Of a DNA stretch of 64,000 bases, positions 8,598-16,820 are shown in pieces. Position 1 is the first letter of the stretch; each line of letters begins with the position of its first letter. The notes beneath the pieces are model-generated. The model ran no database searches, was not told where the DNA came from, and was given only the letters and a program-made list of their open reading frames with translations. Origin of the DNA: Bacillota bacterium (GTDB taxonomy: Bacteria > Bacillota > Clostridia > Christensenellales > SZUA-584); contig JAEYPO010000025.1 of assembly GCA_023410595.1 (NCBI GenBank), forward strand, positions 88,817-152,816. The letters run 5' to 3'. The position numbers were made by a program, and so were the translations under genes.

Positions 8598-9547
8598 ACA
8601 TCGTCGATTTTCTTGCCAATTCAATGCTGGCGGGCACGCCGCTGTTGTTTGGAATTCTGGGTGAAATATCCAACGAACGCGTGGGGCATCTTAACCTAGG
8701 CGTAGAGGGCATGATGGCGCTGGGCGCCTGCTCCGGCTTTATGATAGGCCTTGTGTCCGGCAATGTTGTGCTGGCGCTTATCGCGGCATTTGCCGCGGGC
8801 GCTCTCGGGGCTCTCATTTACGGCGTAATCACCATCACTTTCATGGCCGATCAGACAGTTACCGGCTTAACGCTAACTATATTCGGAGTCGGCGTTTCAA
8901 ATTTTGTAGGCGAGCTTATGCTCAGCAACTCCACTGAAAAAGTATTGAAGCTGGGCGAAACTATAAATGCGCAGATCGCGAATATAAATATTCCGGGCGT
9001 AAGCGACATACCCGTCGCCGGGCCGCTTTTATTCTCATATAATATGTTCGTATATCTGGGCGTTGTGATAGCCATAGTTTTGTCTTTTTATTTCAGCCGT
9101 ACTACGACCGGCCTGCACGCGCGCGTTATCGGTGAGAACCCAGCAGCGGCGGACGCTGCGGGCATCAACGTTAAAAAGTTAAAGTACATACACGTGCTGC
9201 TGGGCGGCGGCATATGCGGCATAGGCGGAGCGTACGCTTCGATGATAACGAACGGCGGCGTCTGGCTGCCGGACAGCGTCAACGGACAGGGCTGGGTAGC
9301 TGTAGCGCTCGTCATATTCGCCAGCTGGAAGCCGGCAAAGGCAATACTCAGCGCATTTGTGTTCGGCGCGTGCTCGGTGCTCAAGTTCTACATACCGAAA
9401 TCGCTTTTTCCCTTGCCCAACGCGATATACGATATGCTGCCCTTTATTGTTACTGCATTGGTGCTGATAATCAGCTCGGTGCGCCGGTATAAGGAAAACC
9501 AGCAGCCCGCTAGCTGCGGCCAGAACTATTTCCGCGAGGAACGGTAA
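8594..9547 (+). CDS. ABC transporter permease, second subunit (BMP/nucleoside type)
   Basis: A 317-residue multi-spanning membrane protein (YufQ/NupQ-like). The N-terminal segment TPLLFGILGEISNERVGHLNLGVEGMMALGA is the hallmark of this subunit, and GENPAAADAAGINVKK is the coupling loop that contacts the ATPase. It pairs with the preceding permease to form the membrane channel. The C-terminus ends in a basic, polar tail. A terminator follows. Confidence 0.92.
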   Translation: MNIVDFLANSMLAGTPLLFGILGEISNERVGHLNLGVEGMMALGACSGFMIGLVSGNVVLALIAAFAAGALGALIYGVITITFMADQTVTGLTLTIFGVGVSNFVGELMLSNSTEKVLKLGETINAQIANINIPGVSDIPVAGPLLFSYNMFVYLGVVIAIVLSFYFSRTTTGLHARVIGENPAAADAAGINVKKLKYIHVLLGGGICGIGGAYASMITNGGVWLPDSVNGQGWVAVALVIFASWKPAKAILSAFVFGACSVLKFYIPKSLFPLPNAIYDMLPFIVTALVLIISSVRRYKENQQPASCGQNYFREER

Positions 9548-9571
9548 GGCTAACTTTAATATAAGTCTAAA

Positions 9572-9606
9572 GGGAGGCAGACCGTAGTGGTTTGTCTCTT
9601 TATATT
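9572..9606 (+). terminator. Terminator after the BMP transporter operon
   Basis: A 9-bp stem with three G-T wobble pairs (AGGCAGACC with GGTTTGTCT), a 5-base loop and a T-rich tail. The following 150 bases up to the minus-strand genes hold only the next terminator. Confidence 0.6.
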
Positions 9607-9668
9607 TGGCGGTATATAAGGGTTTATAAAATCCAATAGTTTTGTTGGCGGATTATCGGCTTATAACA

Positions 9669-9708
9669 GAAAAACACAGGGTAGCCGCAGTTGATAGCCT
9701 CCCTGTGC
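9669..9708 (-). terminator. Terminator of the minus-strand xdh operon
   Basis: On the minus strand a 7-bp CACAGGG/CCCTGTG stem with further inner pairing is followed by TTTTT. It lies 50 bases beyond the stop of the terpenoid-cyclase-fold gene. Confidence 0.6.
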
Positions 9709-9756
9709 TTATTATAGTAAGAAAATTACCAGCCCGATAATACCATGAAATAGCCA

Positions 9757-10596
9757 TCATGAGATTACGCCAAGGTTTTTTATAATTTCGTTATAGCGCA
9801 AAGTTGCCAGCGTACTCGGTTTGCCTTTTTTACAGAAGGAAAGCCCGGCGAGTTTTGGAACAACGCGCTCAACAACAATCTGCCCATCTGCCATTTTTGA
9901 TTTCAGCGCTTCCAGGGCTTCCAAAAACCGCTTGTCCTCCTTTGCCCGGTCGTAGAACGACAAAACGTAGACGTAAATAAAGAGGTTGTAGTTATAGAAA
10001 GGGTATTCTACCTGCATAAACAATTTACCGATTCCATAGTGGCACGGGCCTATAGGCTTCTTTATAGTCCAATGCTCCAGCAAAAAATCCACAGCCTTGT
10101 CAAGCGCCGGTTCGTTGTTGAGATAATTGCTGAAGCGGAACGCATTCAATGCTATAAGTGTTGGAAAGGGATTTGAAAACTCTGTTTCCGGACCCCGGCC
10201 AAAAAAGAACTTGTTGCAGCGCCATCCTCCGTCTATATGCTGTATGTCAAAAAGATGCTCGAAGGTTTTTTGCAACCTTAAATCGGAAGCATATCCCATA
10301 CAGCACAATACATTGGCAGCGTGGATGGTATGGCATGGGTAAACAGACCCTTGCGGGTATACTTTAAATCTTCCGTCCTCTTTCCAGACGCTGAATATCA
10401 GGCGGGCGCATTCTTTAAGTAAAGGCTCTGAGGGTTCCATACCCAATTCCAGCAGGTAAAGCACGCTGTTCAGAGTGGAGAAAGGAGATCCTTTTATTAA
10501 ACGTTTGTCGGGAGTGGTCCAGTAGTCGGCGCCATTGTCATACCTGTGTGACAATACCGCTTCAACATCCGATAAATATTGCTTATCTACAGCCAA
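9757..10596 (-). CDS. Prenyltransferase/squalene-cyclase-fold (alpha-toroid) protein, function unknown
   Basis: A 279-residue soluble protein. The spaced motifs GSPFSTLNSVLYLLELG, CHTIHAANVLCCMGY and the QW-like segment DIQHIDGGWRCNKFFFGRGPETEFSNPFPTL fit the repeated helical hairpins of the terpenoid-cyclase toroid family. The DxDD acid motif of true squalene cyclases is not seen, and the protein is less than half their length, so cyclase activity is doubtful. It starts 28 bases after the FAD-subunit gene on the same strand, with the ribosome site GAGGT, so it is probably the last gene of the xdh operon. The reason for its presence there is unknown. Confidence 0.7.
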   Translation of the reverse strand: MAVDKQYLSDVEAVLSHRYDNGADYWTTPDKRLIKGSPFSTLNSVLYLLELGMEPSEPLLKECARLIFSVWKEDGRFKVYPQGSVYPCHTIHAANVLCCMGYASDLRLQKTFEHLFDIQHIDGGWRCNKFFFGRGPETEFSNPFPTLIALNAFRFSNYLNNEPALDKAVDFLLEHWTIKKPIGPCHYGIGKLFMQVEYPFYNYNLFIYVYVLSFYDRAKEDKRFLEALEALKSKMADGQIVVERVVPKLAGLSFCKKGKPSTLATLRYNEIIKNLGVIS

Positions 10597-10624
10597 TGTT
10601 TATACCTCGTATCTTACGTCAGCT

Positions 10625-11440
10625 CTACTGCGAGAGAAAATCGCGGAGCAGCGCAAGGCATACCCGCCTGCGGTATTCGGCGGTAGAGCGCTGGTCGTCT
10701 ATAGGCGTTATATACGGCTCGTACATATCCGCTATATTATCTTTCATGTCCCGGATTTCGTCGGGCGTTTTGTGGACGAGCGCCGATTCGATTTCCGGCC
10801 TGCGCACTATGGTGGGAGCGACGGAGCCGAAAGCTATTGGCATAGCAGTGACAACGCCGTTTTCAACGCGCATTGCCGCCGCGAACGACGCTTTGGATAT
10901 CGCTACAGCGCGCCGAGCGCCGACTTTTTTGTAGTATGTGCGCGTAAATTCCGCTTTGGGTATAATTATGCTTTCGAGAAGCTCGTTGGGCTTAAGGTCT
11001 ATTCTGCGCACGCCCTGTATAAACGACGAGATAGGCAATTCGCGTTTCCCATCGACGGACGCAAGTAAGACTCGCGCATCCAGCATATATAGTACGGGAA
11101 GCGTGTCTCCGGCGGGCGACGCGTTGCATATGTTGCCTCCCAGCGTGCCCGTGTTGCGTATGGCGGGGGAGGCGACCTCAATAATTGCCTCCCGTATGAC
11201 ATCTGGTATCGCGTCTGATTCTAAAAGCTGCGAGTACGTACAGCACGCGCCGATTTTAATATCTTCCTGCGTATTTATTATCTCGCGCAGCGAGGGTATA
11301 TAGTTAAGAAACAATAGCGGAGTATCGTCGCGGCGGTTTACCATCCAGTCCGTGCCGCCCGCATAAGGAACGAGCGAAGGATGTTCGGCTTTCGCGGCGA
11401 GCGCTTCCTCCAGCGTTTTGGGATAATACGAGCCTACCAT
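10625..11440 (-). CDS. Xanthine dehydrogenase-type FAD-binding subunit
   Basis: A 271-residue FAD-binding subunit of the molybdenum hydroxylase family. The N-terminal LVPYAGGTDWMV and the FAD-loop motif ASPAIRNTGTLGGNICNASPAGDTLPVL are typical, followed by a CO-dehydrogenase-flavoprotein-like C-terminal domain. It passes electrons from the Fe-S subunit to NAD or another acceptor. It overlaps the Fe-S subunit gene by 7 bases. Purine hydroxylation is inferred from guanine deaminase next door; related enzymes act on other N-heterocycles. Confidence 0.92.
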   Translation of the reverse strand: MVGSYYPKTLEEALAAKAEHPSLVPYAGGTDWMVNRRDDTPLLFLNYIPSLREIINTQEDIKIGACCTYSQLLESDAIPDVIREAIIEVASPAIRNTGTLGGNICNASPAGDTLPVLYMLDARVLLASVDGKRELPISSFIQGVRRIDLKPNELLESIIIPKAEFTRTYYKKVGARRAVAISKASFAAAMRVENGVVTAMPIAFGSVAPTIVRRPEIESALVHKTPDEIRDMKDNIADMYEPYITPIDDQRSTAEYRRRVCLALLRDFLSQ

Positions 11441-11898
11441 AAATCACTCTCCTCGCTTGCCGCGCGTATAGCTTCGACTATCATGTTATACCCCGTGCAC
11501 CGGCAAAGGTTACCCGAGATAGCCTCTCTTATCTGCTGCTCAGTAGGATGAGCATTGCGTGAAAGCAGCGCCTCGGCCGCCATGACCATGCCCGGAGTGC
11601 AGTATCCGCACTGCACCGCGCCGGCCTCCGCGAACGCTTTTTCGAGTGCCGCATAGCGTTTTGTTTCTCTGAATCCTTCTATAGTAACGACTTCGGCGCC
11701 GCGTATGCTGCCCAATGCTGCAAGGCAGGAGTTGACAAGCCGGCCGTCCAGCAGTACGCTGCACGCGCCGCACTCGCCTTCGCCGCATCCTTCTTTAGGC
11801 CCTGTGAGCCCAAACTCGTTGCGCAGTATATCGAGCAGACGCGCAGACGGGTCGCAGTCCACGAAGACAGGATGGCCGTTAAGCGTAAATTCTATCAT
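11434..11898 (-). CDS. Xanthine dehydrogenase-type [2Fe-2S] subunit
   Basis: A 154-residue electron-transfer subunit with two clusters: the plant-ferredoxin-type motif CGEGECGACSVLLDG (N-terminal half) and the CGYCTPG...CRCTG motif (C-terminal half). All eight cysteines are present and the length is normal. It links the molybdenum and FAD subunits. It overlaps the large-subunit gene by 4 bases and the FAD-subunit gene by 7. Confidence 0.95.
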   Translation of the reverse strand: MIEFTLNGHPVFVDCDPSARLLDILRNEFGLTGPKEGCGEGECGACSVLLDGRLVNSCLAALGSIRGAEVVTIEGFRETKRYAALEKAFAEAGAVQCGYCTPGMVMAAEALLSRNAHPTEQQIREAISGNLCRCTGYNMIVEAIRAASEESDLW

Positions 11899-14030
11899 TT
11901 CATAGCCTCCATGAGCTTCTCGGGCGTCAGGGGAATGCAGTTAGTATGCGCGCCGGTCGCATGCTCCATCGCGGCGGTATACGCGGCTGCCGCGCCGACA
12001 AGCGTCAGCTCGCCCGCGCCCTTAGCGCCGAACGGGCCGTTGCGGTAAGGGTTCTCCATCATTACCGTCTCAAAATGCACGGTATCCATAGCCGTAGGTA
12101 TTATATAATCCGTCAGGCTGCTCTGAAGCACTTTGCCGTTTGCTGACTCCATCTTTTCTATCGAGGCGTAACCCAAGCCCTGCAGCATGCCGCCCTCTAT
12201 CTGCCCCTGCATGACGGTTTTGTCTATGGGCGTGCCCACGTCGAATACGCCCCACGCGCCCAGTACTGTTGTGGATGCGAGCATCGTATCTACTTCCACC
12301 TCTACGACGTTTACGCCCCACGCGAACGTCGGGTAAGCGTCGCCCGAGAATGTCTCAATGTCCCAGGGGATGAGGTCGGGATGAACGTAGCGCTCTTCTA
12401 TGAGCTGCTTTTGGCCGCTCTTCCACTCGGCTTTAAGCCTCATCGCCGCCTTTTCAACGAGCCGCCCAACGACCATTACAGAGCGTGAAGCGACTGTAGG
12501 CCCAGAGTTAGGCACCCTGCTTGTGTCCGGGTTTTTATATATTACTTTATCCAGCGGCAATTGGAGAGCCTGCGCGGCTATCTTGCTGAACGTCGTCCTT
12601 ATTCCCTGACCCATTTCGGCGCTGCTCACCAATATCTCTACCGTGTCGTCCTCATGCTTTAAAAGATGTATGACCGATTTGATGTAATCGCGCTCAACAG
12701 ACCCGGTAAAACCGCAGCCGTGCAAAAACAGCGATATGCCGACGCCGCGGCGGTAACGTCCGATCTGGTTTTCATACGCTTTATATTTGTGCGTATAGCC
12801 GGAAATCTCGTCAGCCTTGGCTATCATCTGCTCCAATATAATGGGGTCGTGAAATCTGCCGCCCGTGGGCGTAGGGTCGCCCATGCGAACGAGGTATCTG
12901 CGTTTAAATTCCAGTGGGTCGGCATTCAGCTTCTTTGCCAGATGATTCATATGCGTTTCTATAGCGAAAAAGCTCTGCGGAGCGCCGAAACCGCGAAAAG
13001 CGCCGGTAGGTACGGTATTTGTAATAACCGCGCGGCCCTTTACGGACAGGTTGGGTATATTGTATACGCCCGTTGCGCAGATAAGCGAGCGCTGAAGCAC
13101 AACGGTTGAAAGCCCGTCATACGCGCCGCCGTCTAGCGTGCTGTCTATTTTTATACCTGTTATCTCTCCGCTGCTGTTTAACGCCGTTGAAATGGATATT
13201 CTTGAAGGGTGCCGTTTTGTAGTAACGGCCATGTCTTCCCGGCGCTTGTGTATGATGCGCACGGGCTTGCCGGTTTTGTATGAAGCGACCGCCGCCTGGC
13301 AGCCAATAAGAGAGGGGTAATCCTCCTTGCCGCCGAAGCCGCCGCCCGTGGTAGTCTGCACGACGCGAACCTTTTCGGCAGGGAATCCGAACGCGTGCAT
13401 GACTGCGGCGTGCACATAATAAGGGCACTGCATCGAGCCGTAAACAGTTACCGTTTCTCCGTCGTACACGCCTATAACGCCGTTCGGCTCTATATAAGCC
13501 TGTTCCTGATAGCCGGATTCGTATGTCTCCGTAAATACCTCGGACGCCTCTGTAAAAGCCTTGCCAACGTCTCCGCGGCAAAAGCCGTATTCGTTTATTA
13601 TATCTTTGGACTGTTCAATGGTAAGTACGGCGTCGAGCTCTGTATAATCTGCGCTTATCTGCTCTATATAAGAATATACCTTCTCTTCATCCGGCCCGAC
13701 GATCATAAGTATGGGCTGGCCGATATACGTAACGGTTTGCTCCGCGAATATAGGCTGCTCGCAGGTGACGACCTTAAGCTCGTTTGCGCCGGGCACGTCC
13801 CTGTAGTCTATTACCGTATAACCCTCGTCCATTTGAGGAAGCGTTATTTTGTTTATGCGGGCGTGAGGCTTTGCCGAACGGAAAAACGCGGCGCAGAGAG
13901 CGTTTTCTATACGCATGTCCGCAATGTATACCGCGCGGCCGCTCATCTTTTCACAATGATCCACCTTTATTACGGGCTTGCATATGCTTTGTCCGCCTGT
14001 ATATTCACAGAACCTGCTTGCGCTTTGCAT
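11895..14030 (-). CDS. Xanthine dehydrogenase-type molybdopterin-binding large subunit
   Basis: The 711-residue catalytic subunit, which hydroxylates hypoxanthine or xanthine (or a related heterocycle) using molybdenum cofactor. Seen: QTTTGGGFGGKEDYPS (cofactor loop), GAFRGFGAPQ, SSAEMGQGIRT, and near the C-terminus FGAKGAGEL, which carries the catalytic Glu. The gene leads a three-subunit operon that points away from guaD. A selenocysteine-type or YgfK-type partner is not in this window. The 14031-14319 gap between this start and guaD is the shared control region. Confidence 0.93.
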   Translation of the reverse strand: MQSASRFCEYTGGQSICKPVIKVDHCEKMSGRAVYIADMRIENALCAAFFRSAKPHARINKITLPQMDEGYTVIDYRDVPGANELKVVTCEQPIFAEQTVTYIGQPILMIVGPDEEKVYSYIEQISADYTELDAVLTIEQSKDIINEYGFCRGDVGKAFTEASEVFTETYESGYQEQAYIEPNGVIGVYDGETVTVYGSMQCPYYVHAAVMHAFGFPAEKVRVVQTTTGGGFGGKEDYPSLIGCQAAVASYKTGKPVRIIHKRREDMAVTTKRHPSRISISTALNSSGEITGIKIDSTLDGGAYDGLSTVVLQRSLICATGVYNIPNLSVKGRAVITNTVPTGAFRGFGAPQSFFAIETHMNHLAKKLNADPLEFKRRYLVRMGDPTPTGGRFHDPIILEQMIAKADEISGYTHKYKAYENQIGRYRRGVGISLFLHGCGFTGSVERDYIKSVIHLLKHEDDTVEILVSSAEMGQGIRTTFSKIAAQALQLPLDKVIYKNPDTSRVPNSGPTVASRSVMVVGRLVEKAAMRLKAEWKSGQKQLIEERYVHPDLIPWDIETFSGDAYPTFAWGVNVVEVEVDTMLASTTVLGAWGVFDVGTPIDKTVMQGQIEGGMLQGLGYASIEKMESANGKVLQSSLTDYIIPTAMDTVHFETVMMENPYRNGPFGAKGAGELTLVGAAAAYTAAMEHATGAHTNCIPLTPEKLMEAMK

Positions 14031-14253
14031 AGCTCACTTCCTTTTGAAGATGCGGGGTGCGCATCCGGCGATTAGAATAATGTCTGCCGGGTTAAACCGA
14101 CCTTTTGAATGGCATTGTCACATAAGTTTGCGGTTATCGTATAAACGTATATTTTTTAGTCTAATATAGGATATGTTATTTATTTGAGGGTATCACGGCT
14201 TACAAAAAAAATCAAGGTTAAAGACTTTTTTTTAGGGGGCGTGGTATTATCAC

Positions 14254-14282
14254 TTGTTTATCTTTGGCATTAATAGTATTAT
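14254..14282 (+). promoter_or_regulatory. Likely promoter of guaD
   Basis: TTGTTT, a 17-base spacer and TATTAT, 38 bases ahead of the guaD start. The stretch just upstream (14240-14256, core CGTGGTATTATCAC) resembles the GntR-type operator found at 25871-25887, but the match is only 12 of 17. The rest of the 289-base gap holds a palindromic GGTTTAACC near 14087; no riboswitch was recognised. Confidence 0.5.
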
Positions 14283-14319
14283 TATATATCTGCAGTAATA
14301 TTCGAAAAGAGATCGAAGC

Positions 14320-15570
14320 ATGACCGGAGATTTCGTTTTAAAAGGCAATATTGTACATGCGATAAACTTAGGTGAGCTTTCCGTTGCGGAGAACGGTTAT
14401 CTGGTTGTACGGGACGGCAAAGTCAAAGAGATACTGCGCGAATACGGCGGAACCGTAACGGATTACGGCAACAGCCTTATCGTGCCCGGCCTTTGCGATA
14501 TGCACGTGCACGCGCCTCAGTTCGCAATGGCCGGTTTCGGACTGGACATGGAACTCCTGCAATGGCTCAAGACCTACGCGTTTCCTGAGGAAAGCAAATA
14601 TAACGACTTAAGCTACGCAGAGTACGTCTACAGGGCGTTTGCAAAAGCGCTTGTCGAGGCGGGGACTACCCGCGCCTGCGTTTACGGCACGATACATACG
14701 GATACCGTATTGATGCTTATGGATATACTGGAGAACGCGGGCATTTCGGCATACGTCGGCAAGGTGAATATGGACAGGAACGCGCCCGCGCCGCTTTGCG
14801 AGGATACAAGTCAGTCAATAGATGAAACAAAACGCTGGCTTCGGGCATGCAAAGGCAGGTCTGATCACGTAAAGCCCATACTTACGCCGCGTTTTCTTCC
14901 CGCGTGCTCGGGGGCTTTGCTCAAATCCCTGGGGGATATAGCGACAGAGCGCGGTCTGCCGGTACAGTCGCATCTGTCGGAAAACTTAAGCGAAGTCGAA
15001 TGGGTAAAGCAGCTTGAGCCTGACGCGGCGTCTTACGGGCATGCATATGAGAAGTATGGGCTTTTCGGCAAAGATGTATTGACGATAATGGCCCATTGCG
15101 TGTACAGCACGGAGGAGGAAAAAACGCTGATGGCAAGAAACGGCGTATGGATGGCGCACTGCCCTGATTCCAATTCCAATCTCGCGAGCGGCATGGCCAA
15201 TTTAAGAGGCATGCTGGACGCGGGTGTGCCTGTGACGCTGGGCTCGGACGTTGCGGGAGGCAGCACGCTTTCCATGTTGGACGTAGCAGCAAAGGCTATA
15301 AGAGTCTCAAAGCTGCGTCAATCAACAAGGGGAGGGAAGAGCCTTACCGTGCCTGAAGCGTTTTACCTCGCTACGTCGGCGGGCGCTGTGTTCTTCGGCG
15401 AAAAGCCGGGCTTCCAGGCGGGGTGTCCGCTGCACGCCGTGGTCATAGACGACGCGCATATGATAAACACGCCGCTGCTCAGCGTTGCCGAGCGGCTGGA
15501 GAGGGCTGTATATCTGTCACGGAATATAAAAATAGAAGCGGTATACGCGGAAGGCAGAAAGATACTATAG
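14320..15570 (+). CDS. guaD: Guanine deaminase
   Basis: A 416-residue zinc amidohydrolase converting guanine to xanthine and ammonia. Metal ligands are visible: HVH (residues 62 and 64, in PGLCDMHVHAPQF), the His of QSHLSE, the His of IMAHCVYS, and the Asp of LGSDVAGG. The APQ after HxH is characteristic of guanine deaminase within the superfamily. Its product is the substrate expected for the divergent xanthine dehydrogenase-type enzyme. The ribosome site is weak (GAAG). A two-way terminator follows. Confidence 0.93.
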   Translation: MTGDFVLKGNIVHAINLGELSVAENGYLVVRDGKVKEILREYGGTVTDYGNSLIVPGLCDMHVHAPQFAMAGFGLDMELLQWLKTYAFPEESKYNDLSYAEYVYRAFAKALVEAGTTRACVYGTIHTDTVLMLMDILENAGISAYVGKVNMDRNAPAPLCEDTSQSIDETKRWLRACKGRSDHVKPILTPRFLPACSGALLKSLGDIATERGLPVQSHLSENLSEVEWVKQLEPDAASYGHAYEKYGLFGKDVLTIMAHCVYSTEEEKTLMARNGVWMAHCPDSNSNLASGMANLRGMLDAGVPVTLGSDVAGGSTLSMLDVAAKAIRVSKLRQSTRGGKSLTVPEAFYLATSAGAVFFGEKPGFQAGCPLHAVVIDDAHMINTPLLSVAERLERAVYLSRNIKIEAVYAEGRKIL

Positions 15571-15605
15571 TTTCATACCTATACTGATTTTCGGCGTGAA
15601 GGCTT

Positions 15606-15645
15606 TTAAAAAACTGCGGTGTGATCATACACATCGCCTTTTTAT
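15606..15645. terminator. Bidirectional terminator between guaD and the LacI gene
   Basis: An 8-bp stem (GCGGTGTG with CACATCGC, one G-T pair), a 6-base loop, T5 on the plus side and a run of A on the left that gives T6 on the minus strand. It separates two convergent genes. Confidence 0.75.
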
Positions 15646-15688
15646 AATAGTTTGACGGCAGGCTGGTTTATACAACAGCGGCTCGCCC

Positions 15689-16687
15689 TTATAGCGTCGT
15701 TTCGCGCAGTATGACGGAAGGCTTTAATGTGACTCTTGAACTGCGGCGCGGCTTTTTGTTGATGATATCCATAAGAAGCTGAACGCCCGAAGCGCCTATT
15801 TCTTCCGCGGGCTGCTTTACGGTGCTCAGCCGAGGGCGAAGCATGGACGCGAACGGGTGGTCGTCGTAGCCGATGACCGCAAGCTGCTTCGGCACGGATA
15901 TGCCGTAAGCCTGCGCCGCGTTGAGCACGCCGAAAGCGGTGTTGTCATCCGCGGCGAATACCGCGTCGGGAAGACTGCCGCTCGTTACCCAATTCTGCAC
16001 AGCTCCGAATCCGCAGGCGACCGTAAAATCGCCTTTGATTATCAGGTTGTCGCCGGGCTCAATACCGCTGTCACGCACCGCCTTAATATAGCCGCGCATT
16101 CTCTCTTGGCTGCTCTCAAACTGTTCCGCGCCGGAAATGTGAGCGACGTTTCGCGCGCCTGCTTTTATAAGGCTCATCGTGGCTTCATACCCGCCGGTGA
16201 AGTTGTCCACCGAAACGGTGGGCGCCTGAAGGTTGACCTCGTGCTGGTCAAGCAGTACGACGGGTATGTTGCGTTTTTTAAGCTCGAAAAAATAATCCGG
16301 ATTATATACCGGCGTGAGCACTATGACGCCGTCCACGCGGCCTTCCATCACGAGGGAGGCATATACGCTTTCGGAGAAATCGGCGTCGCTCGCGGCAGAG
16401 ACGACTACCATAAACATTTCGCAGTCTTTCAAAGCCTTCTCCACCGAAGACATGACCTGAATGATAAAAGCGTCGGTTAAATGCGGAACGACGAGGGCTA
16501 TCATGCCTGTCTTTCCGCTGGAAAGAGACCTCGCTGCCGCGTTAGGCCTGTAGTCAAGCTCCTTTATTGCTTCTTCAACCTTTATTCTGTTGCTTTGCCT
16601 TACGCTCGGGTTGTTGTTAAGAACCCTTGATACCGTTACGACCGAAAGTCCGGTCTTTTTCGCGATATCATAAATATTTACTGCCAT
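15689..16687 (-). CDS. LacI-family transcriptional repressor
   Basis: A 332-residue regulator. The N-terminal helix-turn-helix plus hinge (IYDIAKKTGLSVVTVSRVLNN, then YRPNAAARSLSS) is followed by a periplasmic-binding-protein-like sensor domain with the usual VFAADDNTAFG and GYDDHPFASMLRPRLSTV motifs. It lies downstream of, and on the same strand as, the GPH symporter gene, 133 bases away. The likely targets are two ACCGGT-centred palindromes between the symporter and the PIG-L gene. The inducer is probably a glycoside or amino sugar handled by the neighbouring enzymes. Confidence 0.92.
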   Translation of the reverse strand: MAVNIYDIAKKTGLSVVTVSRVLNNNPSVRQSNRIKVEEAIKELDYRPNAAARSLSSGKTGMIALVVPHLTDAFIIQVMSSVEKALKDCEMFMVVVSAASDADFSESVYASLVMEGRVDGVIVLTPVYNPDYFFELKKRNIPVVLLDQHEVNLQAPTVSVDNFTGGYEATMSLIKAGARNVAHISGAEQFESSQERMRGYIKAVRDSGIEPGDNLIIKGDFTVACGFGAVQNWVTSGSLPDAVFAADDNTAFGVLNAAQAYGISVPKQLAVIGYDDHPFASMLRPRLSTVKQPAEEIGASGVQLLMDIINKKPRRSSRVTLKPSVILRETTL

Positions 16688-16723
16688 GAAACGCTCCCCG
16701 CCGACGAGCCGGTATTAGTTTAT

Positions 16724-16757
16724 CCGCCCCAAAAAGCCGTGAAATTTCCCGGGGCGG
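16724..16757. repeat. Dispersed hairpin repeat, divergent copy
   Basis: A perfect 7-bp outer stem (CCGCCCC with GGGGCGG). The interior begins AAAAAGCCGTGA like the family, but its right inner arm has decayed. It lies between the symporter and repressor genes. Confidence 0.55.
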
Positions 16758-16820
16758 CTGTTTCCCCATTATACCCTACTATTGCGCGTTGTTCAAACAC
16801 CGGCTCGCCGTAGAGCTGGT

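Noticed and set aside
14240..14256. GntR-type operator controlling guaD
   Set aside because: Only 12 of 17 positions match the 25871 palindrome and the arms are unequal; kept as a remark, not a feature.
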